From Manihot esculenta (lineage: Eukaryota > Streptophyta > Magnoliopsida > Malpighiales > Euphorbiaceae), in assembly GCF_001659605.2 (NCBI RefSeq), contig NC_035169.2:19592263-19656262 (forward strand): a stretch of DNA of 64,000 nucleotides, given 5' to 3'. Below, piece by piece: positions 24,023 to 36,144 of this stretch. Position 1 is the first letter of the stretch; each line of letters begins with the position of its first letter. The notes under the pieces were generated by a model, which saw only the letters and a program-made list of their open reading frames with translations, made no database searches and had not been told where the DNA came from. Made by a program: the position numbers and the translations under genes.

Positions 24023-25027
24023 ATGACCTAGGACAACACTTTCAACTATAAAAAGACACATAAGGAGCCTCCCCATGCTTTTTCAACACTCCCTTGGACA
24101 CACCTACGGGATTGCAAGTGACACCATATCTTCTTCATCCTTTCTTTATTTTTTATTTTTGTTTCAGCCATGAGTGGCTGAAACCTTTTATTCTAGTTGA
24201 AGATTGGTTGAAACTTAAATTGTTTTATGGATTGTGAGATCTGAACATAAACTGTTTGTCTTTGGTTTGTTCAATATTTATACAATTTCATGCTGATTCT
24301 ACTATTACTTTATTTTTTTTATCAAATTGGCCACTTGATTCTTGATTGCAAGGTAATATATTGTTAGTTTGGATAATTTTAAGTCCGTAATTGCTTGGAT
24401 TATTCAAACATAAGAACATTTGGTGTAAAAACTAAGGAAATTGTATGATCTAGCAACATCTCATGCATTTAAGTAGCTAGGATTGGATCTCTGTATCTCT
24501 TCATGCAATTAACAATTGTTTTAATGCCTAAGGCTCAATGACGTTTCTTGGCAATTTGTTAATTAGTAATTAATTAGAGGACGTTCCCTAATTGGTTTAA
24601 TCTTAAGGAGAGACATGGTGGTGAGAAGCGTCTTCCATCTCCATAACTAATCTATTGAATCAATCAAAAGAACATAAGTTTCAATGATCAATCCAAACAA
24701 CTGAAGTGGATCCAACTCTTCAACTAGACCTTTCTCATAATTAATTTCTCTTTTATTTTATTATTCGCTTATTTAATTACTTTCAGTAGTTGCTAAATCA
24801 AATCAATCTCAAAACCCCCCCCATTTTATTTTTATTGCACTTTATTTTTATTTTGCTTTCAGTTACTTACTTTCAGTTTCTCATTCGGTTAATTCTTTTG
24901 GTCTTGTTGAGAAAAATAGATAAGTTTTCAATTCTCTGTGGATTCGATCATTTACCACTATCTGCAGTAGTAATATTGTTGATAATCGGAAAGGTTATTT
25001 TTGACCGGTTTCGACAACCGCGAGTCA

Positions 25028-25175
25028 CTTCATCAAGCACATAGGACTTTTTCTCTTGCTTGAGAACAATTCTCAAGTTTCAAAACCAGTCAACAAAATT
25101 AGTCCCATTTTCTTTCAGTTTATCATTCTCAATGATGGATCGCAGTGATAAAGAGGAATTGTTATTAATAGCCAT
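25028..25175 (-). pseudogene. copia gag, N-terminal part
   Basis: ATG at 25173-25175 opens MAINNNSSLSLRSIIEN and continues to NFVDWF, then a TGA where Arg is expected, then NLRIVLKQEKKSYVLDE to the solo-LTR junction. These are the usual first 50 residues of copia gag of this type. Separated from the rest of gag by the insertion. Confidence 0.88.
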
Positions 25176-26600
25176 AATGATCTATAAAATATGCAAAGAT
25201 AATCAATTTAGTAAATTAATATTGAGGTGACAAATATTGAGGTGACAATAATCTCCCACTAAAATACAACCCTCAAAAAGAATTATTATAATAATAATAT
25301 TTTAATGGGCTAAGATCCATATTCCACCTAATTCCAAGTCAGCTTTGGCATAACGCTTAGAATTAAGTTATTTAGGTAGGTAACTCCTTACCAATTATAT
25401 CTAATGTAACTCTTAGATTATGAGGTGTTGACATCATATGTCAAATGCATGTTATACCCCATCTAATGTCTTAGGTCCAAAACCGTTTTGATAGCCTAAT
25501 TAAGTCCAACCAAAATTAAATAAATGAGTAACTATTACTCATCCTATCTTACTAAGATAACCTAAGCACCTTGCTTTGGCAAAACCTGCATTTTGGTGAT
25601 CTTAGTCTTTATAGGTATTTAATACATGGGTGGCATTAAAACTTAAAATTTATAGTAAGGGTTTAACTTTCAATTTTAATTATGTTGTCTTGTATTTATA
25701 TATCATAGCACCCTATATGCATATATATATATATAAAAACTATTATGCATAGCATCACATACTAATATATAATAGAATATGTAAACGTGACATAGTATGG
25801 CCAAAATCTAAATTGATCTTCACAAGCCAATATGAATATCATAAGGGGCAACCTAGGTGTAATCCTATTACATTAGTTAGAATAGAACATGTCTTTATAT
25901 CTTGAGCTTGTTTGTCCATACCATGGAATCTACTCGTCATTTGGAGGCAACTCAACCATCACCATGGAAGCACGAGTCTTCTATCCTCCATCTTGTGGAT
26001 CTCCATTTACAAAGTAAAAGAAAGCCTATACTATTACATTAAAATAAATGACACACAGACTGTATTTAAAAAATTACATTTCATAAAACCAATCTCATAT
26101 GTTAATAAGGCCATGCTATGCACCATGCCAAGACACCACATAATCACAACATATTTCATACAAACATGTTATAAACTTATTAGCTTAAAGTTTATTTATT
26201 GCAGGAACGATATCTAAGGCGCCTACACACACGATTAATTGCATTAACAGTAATCTACCAAAATATCCTTATTCTGCATATCATTCAGATTAATTTTACT
26301 GATCTTATCAATAATCGTTTGATCATATCAAACAATCATTGACTATACAGAAAACGATACCATCATTTATTAATCATATTAACAAACAACAATAACGCAT
26401 ATGTGTGTGTATACTTTTGTGAAAACGATTTTCACATAAAACCTACAGATATCATGGATTTATATCACATATAAATCTATCATTTTTAATATCATATGTA
26501 AAACAAACTATACAGTTTAATTATCATGCCATTCGAATAGACATATATCACATATAGCACATCAATCATGGCATATTCGACTTAAACGAAGAGCACGGGT
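25176..26600 (-). other. long untranslated leader of the copia element
   Basis: About 1.4 kb of AT-rich sequence between primer-binding site and gag ATG with no supportable ORF. Includes an (AT)n tract near 25720-25735. The length is unusual for copia and may include degraded or inserted sequence that I cannot resolve. Confidence 0.6.
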
Positions 26601-26614
26601 TGGCTCTAATACCA
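26601..26614 (-). other. copia primer-binding site
   Basis: The minus strand reads TGGTATTAGAGCCA, an initiator-Met tRNA complement with one C-to-T change, one base from the 5' LTR. Confidence 0.9.
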
Positions 26615-26615
26615 C

Positions 26616-28062
26616 TGTTGGAAAATCCGGAGATTACTGCAATCCAATACACGTAGCGAAAAAATAAAAATCTCTAGTTTCCTTCACAGGATCCGAGTGC
26701 TTCGTTTATTTCAAAAGTAAGGATAAGAGACTAACCTGTTAGACTTGACGAGGAAATACTATTCCAGACTGATGATGTTGCTTTTGAAATGAACACCCTC
26801 AATGGTATCCACACGAACATCTTTTATCCTTCTAGAGTGCTAGCTCTCAAGATTGTTAAACTATGTGCTCCCAATCTACAACTCAAAACGATTTCTCCAA
26901 AAACATTACTCCCACAATTCGCAGAAGGAGTTTTTATACGTTTTAAGTCTTTTTGTTTTCCCACACTTCTTTTCGTAAAAGAGTTGTGTTCATAACCAAC
27001 TATCACAATGACGCAGATACTCAAATATCTTACGTGATAATTTGTTTTAATAAGGAAAACCGAAGAATCTTTTATCTGTAACAGTTACAGATAAACTGCA
27101 GATCTTTTTAAATATTATTATCTTATAATAATAATTAATATTAATAATAATAATATCTTTATTATTATTAATTATACTAATGGGCTTTTAGCCCATTAAT
27201 ATGACATAGCACATCAACAACGTTCTTTTGTGTGTGATCCAATAGGCTCATATTATTTGGCAATAGGCCTAGTCCCACAAGGCCCATAAATCATAAGTGG
27301 CATCTAGTAAAACATTATGACTATCCAACTAATATGAGGATCGATAGTCCGATAAAGCTTAATAAATAGAACATGTATTAATCCCTTTATCACATGATAT
27401 CTAGTTTGAACATAAGTCATGGTCAATGTCAAACTTATAATGTTCAAACTTATGATTTCTCGATCTCTAAGTAGACTGATAAAATCAAATGCTATTGATC
27501 ACACTATCAATTCATTTGAGCACGGCCATGCATTTCTCAGTCTCACTTATCGAGAGGCCCAGAAGATATCTCTCTCAAAGAGAGGGATAAATTCTATCTT
27601 GATTGTTTAATATCCTCTACATAATTTCTATTATGTTCAATCATAACCTTTATGATTGTCCGATTAAAAATAATATTTGGTTATGTCAAAACATAACAGT
27701 TCTTATGTTGGAAACTATGACAATCTCAAGTCAAAGGATTAAAAAATAACTACTTTGAGATTCACTTATGACAATAACCCATGTAGTTATCTCAATGTGG
27801 GTCCATCCAATACTTTGTTATCTAATAAGTATTTATGATTATTGAATTATATCAACATATACATAAGCAACTCATGATTATCAATCAATAATCATACTAG
27901 TTATATTTTATTATTACCAACATAATAATAAGTAACCAGGGATGTTAATCATTATTATATAACATGCAAACAGATAATAATAATAATAAAACATCTTTTA
28001 TTAATAACCAAATTGACATACAAAAAGGTCCAAGATAATGGCTTAAGGAAAATATACTAACA
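26616..28062 (-). repeat. 5' LTR of the copia element (1447 bp)
   Basis: Plus-strand ends TGTTGGAAAATCC and ...ATACTAACA. The second half repeats at 16545-17281. A tip of a further copy in plus orientation is at 41527-41612. No ORF of interest. Confidence 0.92.
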
Positions 28063-30275
28063 CGCACTCTTTATGAGTTTTTGTTTACCACCAAGCCAGA
28101 TTATAGTATTCTTCGTATCTTTGGTTGTTTATATTATCCTTGGTTGCGTCCATATTCAAAGAGTAAGTTGAAACCTCAGTCAAAACCATGTGTATCTTGG
28201 GTTATAGTCATATTCATAAGGGTTATAATTGCTTTTATCCTTCCTTGAATAAATTTTTTATCTCTCGTTATATTATTTTTTATGAGATTATTTTTACTTT
28301 GCAGGCATAAGGTAATGCGACTTCCACTTCTAAATTCATGGCTGACTCCTCATTGACAATCGATTTGCCTTTATCCTGCACATGCCTAACTTACTTGTGC
28401 CCACACCTACCTTACCCCTACCCACAGCTAAAATACCAAATCAGAATCACCTCCTCCCACTTCGGATACTACTCCATTCTCTCCATTTTCTCTCAACACA
28501 TTCATGCCATCATCCTCTCTGCCTTCTGGGTCGGCTACACTTGCTTCTCATGACTATTGCTCTGTTCTTGCTAAGAGCCAACCTTCTTTCCCATCTAGTC
28601 ATACTCATCCCATGGTTATAAGAGCACAAACTGGTAATCTCAAGCCAAAGCATATCTAGTCCATTAATGCTTCTATGTCTTCTGCTTTGGAGCCTACTAC
28701 TGATGCTTAAATTGTCAAGCATGCTCATTAGCGTGAGGCTATCTCCAAAGAGTATAATGCTTTTATTTCCAATGGCACTTGAAAACTTGTACCTCCTCCC
28801 TCTCAGAATTTTGTTGGTTGTCGTTGAGTGCTTAAGACAAAGCGGCATAAAGCCCGCTTGGTGGTGAAGGGCTTTCATCAAAGACATGGAATTGATTTTG
28901 AAGATATATTTAGCCTGGTTGTCACTCAATTGGATATTTCTAATGCTTTCCTCCATGGGAAGCTTGATGAAGTTGTTTTCATAACTCAACCATCGAGCCA
29001 TATTGATCCTAATCATCCTGATTTTGTATGTTGATTGGAGAAGTCCATCTTAAGCAAGTGCCAAGAGTGTGGAATCAGTGTCTCACGAATGCCTTTCAAG
29101 AGCTTAGATTCATTGGTTCTAAGTCTGACAGTTCTCTATTTTCCTTAACCATGCCCACGGGAAGTTGTTTTGTCTCGCATATGTGGATGATATTATTATC
29201 ATTGGCTCTAATCAGAAACTTATTTATTCATTCCTTGTCAAGTTGTAGACTCATTTTGCAGTGCAAAATGTAGGCAAGTTGCACTTCTTTCTTGGCATAA
29301 AGGCTGCTTAGTGCTCTAATGGCCTTTTGCTTCATCAATCTAAATATATTAAAGACTTATTGGAACGAATAGATATGTCTTAATGCAGTGCTTTTTCACT
29401 CTATCCACACCTAATGAGAAGTTGGTATTAATAGATAGTGAACATTTTCATGATGATACTCTTTTCCGAAGTATCATTAGTGGCTTGCAGTATCTTACAT
29501 TCACATAGCCGGACATTTTCAATATAGTTAATAAGATTAGTCAGTTTATGCATTGTCCCACCACTCATCATTGGGCGGCTCTTAAATGCATCTTGCGAAA
29601 CTTAAAGACTACTACCACTCATGGTCTCTTCTTTCCTTTTCACATCGCTCGTACTCTACATGGATATTGTGATGTTGATTGGGTAGGTTATGTTGATGAT
29701 TGCAAGTCCACCACGGGTTATGCCATCTTTTATGGATCTGTGTTAATTTCTTGGTCTTCGAAGAAGCAGCGTTCAGTTTCTCAATCGTCCACTGAGGCTG
29801 AATATAGAACCTTGACAACGGTGACATCTGAGTTACTTTGGACTCAGAATCTTCTTAAAGAACTCCACTTGCCTATTTCCTCTACTCTGGTCCTTTGATG
29901 TGATAATATTAGCGCTACTTATACCACAGCTAATCTACACACCCGCACCAAGCACATGGAGATTGACTTTCACTTTGTTCGTGATTGGTTTAAACAAAGG
30001 CTACTACAAGTTCACTATATTTCTTCTCATGATCAAGAGGTTGATGTATTGACTAAACCATTACGCAAGGCTCAATTTTGTGAGTTACTAGACAAGTTGA
30101 ACATGTATGCTACACTGGTTCCACTTGAGGGAGAGTAAAGAGAAATAAGTCTATTATGTATAAAATCATACTAGTCATATATTGGTGTTGTAATTATTTT
30201 CCTACTTTATCTCTAAAATCCTTACATAAATATACTTTTATGATTAATGAAATATACGGTTAATTAAAACCTTTT
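28063..30275 (+). mobile_element. older Ty1/copia remnant, plus strand
   Basis: Decayed copia pol, interrupted on its left by the minus-strand copia element. From 28063 the integrase C-terminus is readable (LRIFGCLYYP). RT pieces follow at 28729-29036 (ARLVVKGFHQRHGIDFED, LDISNAFLHGKLDE) and near 29180 (YVDD-like, frameshifted). RNase H spans 29548-30138. A putative short 3' LTR or 3' UTR lies near 30132-30275. Several internal deletions, stops and frameshifts. Confidence 0.88.
29548..30138 (+). pseudogene. copia RNase H and C-terminus (remnant)
   Basis: Open 29548-29898, with the copia RNase H motifs DVDWVGYVDDCKSTTGY and SSTEAEYRTL. A TGA at 29896-29898 replaces an expected Trp. The frame then continues through CDNISA, RTKHMEIDFHFVRD and DVLTKPL to a stop at 30136-30138 after LEGE, the usual end of copia pol. 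Confidence 0.9.
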
Positions 30276-31759
30276 ACTGTCTTCTTCTTTTTCTTTTTGC
30301 ATTGACTAGTAAAATTTGGTGTTATCTAATAGATAGAAATGAGTAATTTAAAAGTGTTGAGATTTTATCATAAAAAAAATAAAGGTTGGGACTTAGGAGA
30401 AACTCATATTTTTAGAATAGAAAAGCTATATTCGGTACAATAATATCAATTATAAAGTAATGCTTAGAACTGTCACAGTATACAAAACAAAAATGCAAAA
30501 TCAAATGATAAAAAAAAATGAAATACTATAGGCAAAGATAGGCATGAGAATTGAAAAAATAAGTTCTTAAAGTTCACTGCAGTTTTATTTCTAAAGAAAC
30601 AAATAAATAACACGTCCAAAAGGTTCCCAGGGCATTTTAGCCATTTTAACAAAATTAGTTTACTTAGACATGCTTTTGAACTTAATTATGAATGAAATGA
30701 TAGATTAAAGAGAATTGTTAGTAAAATCTTGTTGTAATATGCAACTATAAGCAAATGGTTAGGGGGAAAAGGAATAGCATATGCAGTTATGTACATTCCT
30801 ATGTAAAATGGTTACTCGAAATGAGCTTTCTATGTGATTCAAGATCCCAACTCTCTCTCTCTCTCTATCTCTCAGCAATTTCCTCCTCGTAAAATGACTT
30901 TAAAATTATTTGTCAATTAATTAGTCTCTGAACAACTATTTGAAACTCAAATTATTTTTAGATAGTAAATATAACAGCACAATGAACATGCTTAGATTTT
31001 GTATGCGATAGTTACCATTAAAGAATATAGTTTGCGGCTTTAGAATAATCTTGAAGAAAGGTTATTCAATGTTTCAGATCATTCAATCACATATATAATA
31101 CTGAAAGTGGGAAATACACTTAATTAGCTCAAAATCAAGGCCAAGGGGATGACCCTCCAAAAACTTTCCCTATTCTGCTAAATTTTAATCCACATTCTTT
31201 GAACTAGTCTGTTCCGCAGGCTTCATGGGCATGATAAAGCACAAAGCTAAACCTTTTTGATAGAGATCAATTGAATTGATATTTATGTTCTTTTTGCACA
31301 ATTTAAGGAAAATACCATGTTCAACCTTTGGACACAAAGTCTGTCTTAACTCGCCTTCAAACAAAGGCAAAAATAAATGTAAAAATTATGATAGTGTTCA
31401 AGTTAATAATTAAAAATTGTTCATAAGGATGCATGAGCTTTATGGAAGTTATGGCTTACCCATAATTAAATAAGAGACTGTTTAGAGAAGCATTGTTAGT
31501 TTCATCCCTCATCTTCCTTCAATAGCTTAGGAGAGAAGTGCATCCTGGAATAAAGCACACTAATCAAACTTTTGAGCCACAATTCTTCCGATGTGCAAAT
31601 GGAGTCAACTGCAAATAGATCATAAGGATGCATAGAAATGTTGCAACCAATGTGCAAATGGATATAAGTATGTGTAATTGTTATCATAAAAGAGGAAAAA
31701 CCCATTCATTTCCACATTTCACACCGGAAGTTTGAACAACTTTGGACTTCTCATTACTC

Positions 31760-32258
31760 GGGCTTTTTGCTAATTTGGAGTTAAAGAAAAAAAAATTACT
31801 AATTTAATGTTGAAGTAAAAAAAAATTGTTGTGGGCGGTCAAACCCCACCCCTAGCATGGCAGCACTTAGTGCTTCTTATAAAAGCGCCAAGTTATGTTG
31901 GCTAAAGTACCAACGGACGTTTTAATGTTGGCCTGCCCAAGTTTTTTTTTTTAATTTTTTTTAATTATTAATATATTAATATATTGTATTTATATTATAT
32001 TAATTTAATAATATCATTTATATTTTATTTTTTTATAATAATAAAAAATTTTCATAATTTTTTAATATATTAATTTTTAATATATTTTGCTATTAATATT
32101 TAAATAAAAAATTATTAGTGATATATAATTCTATTATTATAAAATTAATATTATATTATGATTAAATTTGTAAAAATAAATCAATAATAAAATATTTTAA
32201 TTTTTTTTATAATATATTTTATTATTTTTAACATATTAATATATTAATATTATACTAT
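31760..32258. repeat. AT-rich insertion specific to the left duplicate
   Basis: About 500 bp with no counterpart near 37525 in the right copy. It starts with a short GC-richer block around 31835-31935 and then is almost pure A/T. Ends and target duplication are not clear, so its origin is unresolved. Confidence 0.5.
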
Positions 32259-32359
32259 ATGAAGCTGGAGTTCCCCGTTTGGCAGATTCTTCTCCACTGG
32301 AGTAGGATCCAAATTTACTCCAAATTGAACGAGGGAAAGAAAAAGAAAGAAAAGAAACC

Positions 32360-33130
32360 TTACACATAGTTCATACCTTCCGTTTTGCTTTGATGATTTT
32401 GACTAGTAGCTTTTTCAAATTTAGACTTTAATAACCGGAAAAGCCGTTTAACACGATTTAATTGTAACCCTTTTAAAGGAACACCTGAAACATAGTCTTA
32501 AATGTGTAAGCTTCAATGTAGAAACGAAAATCCAAGTCCAAAGAGTATGAACAAAAAAAACTTACAACTGAAATTTGCGTTTACATTTCCCTTAATGATC
32601 AAATCTGCAACAATTACATGATTATTAGGAATATCAATAGGATCATCCAATGATCTCGTAGATGTTTCAAATGGTTTAGGCGCAATCTTCTTGGTAATTT
32701 AGCTAATTTATGAGACGGAATATCTAAACCTAAATCACAATCAATTCAAGCTTTCTTAGAAAAAGATCATCTAGCAATTCCATCAAAGTTAATAAAAGAA
32801 ATTAAAAATAAATAAATCAATAAACTCACACCCACAGAATTGTTGTGCCTTGAGTTGAGACCAACATTGGAGACGGAAGTCATTGGTGGTTAATCATTTC
32901 TTTTGGCTGTGAGCATGGTTAAGGAAGGTAGTGATATTTTGATTAACTCGAAGGTCTAAGCGAGCATCTTCTGCTCTCTATGGCGGAGCTGATGGTTTCT
33001 CCGTAGCTAGCAAGATGCTTCTCCCTCTTTTCCACAATCATTGATTGTCTTCTCTAACTTTCCCTAATACGACGTTGTTTTCTTTCTTGCTCCGTCTGCA
33101 AGCTCCTTATCAATGCCCTCTCTAATTCCT
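32360..33130 (-). pseudogene. pseudogene copy of the small basic protein gene
   Basis: Counterpart of 37630-38460. The last exon is still open (VKRLFRLLKS to TAA at 32360-32362). The middle exon has a TGA in its third codon and a one- or two-base deletion after LNHLKHL. The first coding exon has a TAG after RRIRES and a scrambled frame where the right copy reads ARRRRNYQLRRQR. The splice sites, including the 5' UTR intron donor near 33220, remain recognisable. Confidence 0.8.
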
Positions 33131-33635
33131 ATGACCAAAACAAAAGAAACAAATCAATCCAATACATTAAAAAAAATTAATGGCAATTTGATTCAGGTTT
33201 TGAGAGAAATGGAAAACTTACCTTAAAACGGAGATAATAAAATGGAAAATTCAGATGATATTAAGCAATTTCGTGGAATATTTGACACCATATAAATCAA
33301 TCATAATAATCTAATTAAGAAAAATTAATAATAATTTGGACCATAAGATCACACTTATGGTCCGAAAACTCTGCTTCTACCGCAAATTGAACGCATCACT
33401 TGCTTAACCCAACCAACCTCCGTGGATAGAATCATAATTTTGTAAATTTTTATAAAAAAAATTGCTATTTTAAAATTTGTTTGATAATATTATTTTATCA
33501 AAATTCAAATATGTAAATGTAAAATTAATGATCAAAGAAAACTTTTTTACTAATAATTTATGTCATGTTCTTGATTTATCATTATAAATTAACCGTTCAA
33601 ATTTTCATTTGAGCGTTCACGATACAATTCACAAG

Positions 33636-33803
33636 ATATATATAATGATTAATCGCTAGTTTTTCCAAAAAAAAAAAAAAATTATGGCTCAAAATATAAA
33701 AATGAATGTATGTAAAATAGTATATATAATGACTAATCGCTAGTTTTTCCAAAAAAAAAAATTATGGCTCAAAATATAAAATGAATATATGTAAAATAGT
33801 TCT
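33636..33803. repeat. 84-bp tandem duplication
   Basis: The block with AATCGCTAGTTTTTCC, an A-run and ATTATGGCTCAAAATATAAA occurs twice with an 84-bp period (AATCGC at 33651 and 33735). The right duplicate has a single unit, so the event is specific to this copy. Confidence 0.8.
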
Positions 33804-34040
33804 AATTTTCTTTTTTTTTTTTTCTTTTACCAATATGGGAGAAATTCATATCATTAAATCTGGTTATTACGTATATTACAACTGTGGGCTCAATAATCAG
33901 CCCAGTACAAAAGTCAAATAAATGCAATTTTAATATCTCTTTCCTCGCACCGCCATCAACACTCTATTTATACCAAACCGACAACCAAACCAAAAGACTT
34001 CATTTTTACATCTCCAAAGCTTCAAACGGACAGGGCGATG

Positions 34041-36144
34041 GCCAATGATCACACATTGTTTATGAGTGTTCAACTTTTTCTAGAGATAAAGATCTAATTT
34101 GTAGAGAAAAAAAATAAAATTTGGCGTAATAAGTTTTTGAAAGGAAAAAATTATTGATAAATGAATTCTAATTTATTGACCATTACGGAATGGAGATATT
34201 CCAACGGCCTAAGTGAAGCATTAATCTGTTCTTGTTACTATAAGAAAAAATATATAAGGAAGCAAATAAAATTTATATAAAAAAGTATTAAGATTTTTAT
34301 ATTATTTAATATTTGTATGTAACTATAAATAAAAAAAACCACGTATTAAAATATGAAATATTCGTCTATTGATACCATTACATAGGAAATAATCAAAGAT
34401 GGCATTCAATACTGTAAAAATAATTTTCTCTGAACTAGTCCCCAACCCAAAAGGGGTGGAATTAAAAAATTAAATTAAATTAAATTAATGCTTCACTCAT
34501 TCAGGGAGCGGAACCAAGCTCAGGCCTTCTGCCTTTCCTACCATTCATTCATGCAGCCCAAGAATTAATCAGTTTCTATATTTACAATGCTCTATTTTTC
34601 TAGCATCTTGCGTTGTACATGTCAGGCAATTCTGCACAGAATTATCAAATGGAAAGGCAAAGCAATTAGTGTACAACAAGAGTTACTTAATCTAGGATTA
34701 TTATAGTTTATTAAAATGCACATCTAGGAAAGGCCACTCTATATATGTTACAATCTTGACAAGAGTTTCAGTAAATCTCTAAAAAAAATTTTATAATACA
34801 ATCATTATATTAGTATCAGTTTTACTATAGCCATTAATCATGTTGGTCATGTTTGATATGAAAGTCCACCAGAATCAATAGTATTCTATCCGTTTTATAT
34901 ATAATAACTACATTAAAAAACCTTTCTTTCTAAGGTGGATTTTTTTACTCAAGTGGCTCATTCCTCACGTGGTTCATGCTAAATGGTATTTATAGCGAGC
35001 TATATCTTGAAAGAACTAAGACTCCGGTGGGGTGGCCAAAATTGGTAACCTGAACCCGTTGTGAGTACATGGGTCCAATGTATAGGGTGCCAACCATGAG
35101 CAATGAACTCTTATTAGTCCTCCAAGCATAAGGTAAAGCTCCTAAGCACCCTCTCTTTTTCAAATCAATTTTCAAGGTTGAATTCTACTAGGTGGCTTAT
35201 TCCACATATAGTGCATACCACTATAGCAATCACAAGCACATGGTAGATTATATTTCAATCTCTGGGACTGCAAGGTTTGTTCCTAATCAAATTATTTTTT
35301 TCTAATTATAAAATTGCCCTTACTGGTTTATAATTTAATCAAATCATATATCATATTCTTTTTAATATCCAAAAAAAATCAACTAAATATCCATAAAATC
35401 ACGAACTTAAACAAGATGCTTAAATTGTATCTTTCAAAATTTAAGTCGTAAAAAGTTCTTTTAACAACTAAATAACTGATTATTTTTACAATAGCTAAGC
35501 ATTATTGTTCTTGTCAATACCATTCTGTAAGTCGATGCTAACTTTAATAAAAATGAAAACAAAAAACCTAATGCCAATACTTTTACTTTTTTAATTCTTT
35601 AATTCGCCAAAATGAAAGCTAATATTAACCAACAAAAGAAAATTTAACTTTCACATGAAAATTTCTCTCATAATACAATATATCAAAAATTTTTTAACAT
35701 TTAATTTTTTTTCTTTAGTCATCTTAAAATCTTCAATTTTGTTTTACTTTTAAGTTGAACAACTTGAATTATATAACATAAAACTAAAATTTTCAAATTA
35801 AAATTCATCAAACCCTAAGATAATCAAACAACTAATGATCTAAAGTTCATCATGAAATTTTTTTTCAAACCAACAAATGACAATCTAAGATTTATCATAC
35901 CTTGAACAATCTAAGTTGGTGTAACTTAAAATTTAAATATTGGAGATTCAAAGCTAATCAAAGAAAATAGTTTATTCATAGGAAAATATTGGTTGTTGTT
36001 TGTCAAATTAAAATTCTTTATGTACTTAATTTTGATAGACTTCTACAGTTTTGGCAAATTGAAGAAAAGTAATAAAGTAATCTAAACAATAATCTTTAAA
36101 TTTTTTTATACAGATCTAATTTGAAAAAAATGTTCTCTTTTCTT
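34041..36144. other. spacer between the two duplicates, no gene seen
   Basis: AT-rich sequence with no ORF longer than about 60 codons, no recognisable domain and no clear repeat ends. A slightly GC-richer patch near 34495-34560 and another near 35000-35170 do not resolve into exons. Confidence 0.5.

Larger units (their letters stand above)
21136..25027 (+). repeat. solo LTR (gypsy-like) inserted in copia gag
   Basis: Begins TGATAGAGGATATTTTAG and ends CGCGAGTCA. It is flanked by exact 5-bp duplications CTTCA at 21131-21135 and 25028-25032. Without the nested LTR it is about 1.76 kb and has no coding sequence. The end region with CTGTGGATTCGA resembles LTR ends of TAT/Athila-type gypsy elements (inference). 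Strand is nominal. It leaves only an LTR, as expected from recombination between two LTRs. Confidence 0.85.
16545..28062 (-). mobile_element. Ty1/copia retrotransposon, minus strand, degraded
   Basis: Order on the minus strand: 5' LTR 26616-28062, primer-binding site 26601-26614, long leader, gag, protease, integrase, RT-RNase H, polypurine tract, partial 3' LTR 16545-17281. Integrase precedes RT, which defines copia. Gag is split by a solo LTR insertion, and pol has at least six stops and one frameshift. The two LTRs are visibly more diverged than those of element 2, so this is the older insertion. Lineage within copia not assigned. Confidence 0.95.
30285..34040. repeat. segmental duplication, left copy
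   Basis: Collinear with 36145-40300 over most of its length; shared blocks include 30290-30500, 31190-31560, 32260-33430 and 33540-34036. It differs by an AT-rich insertion near 31760-32258 and lacks the 1-kb element of the right copy. It contains a CT microsatellite near 30851-30873. The broken gene copy is annotated separately. Confidence 0.85.
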
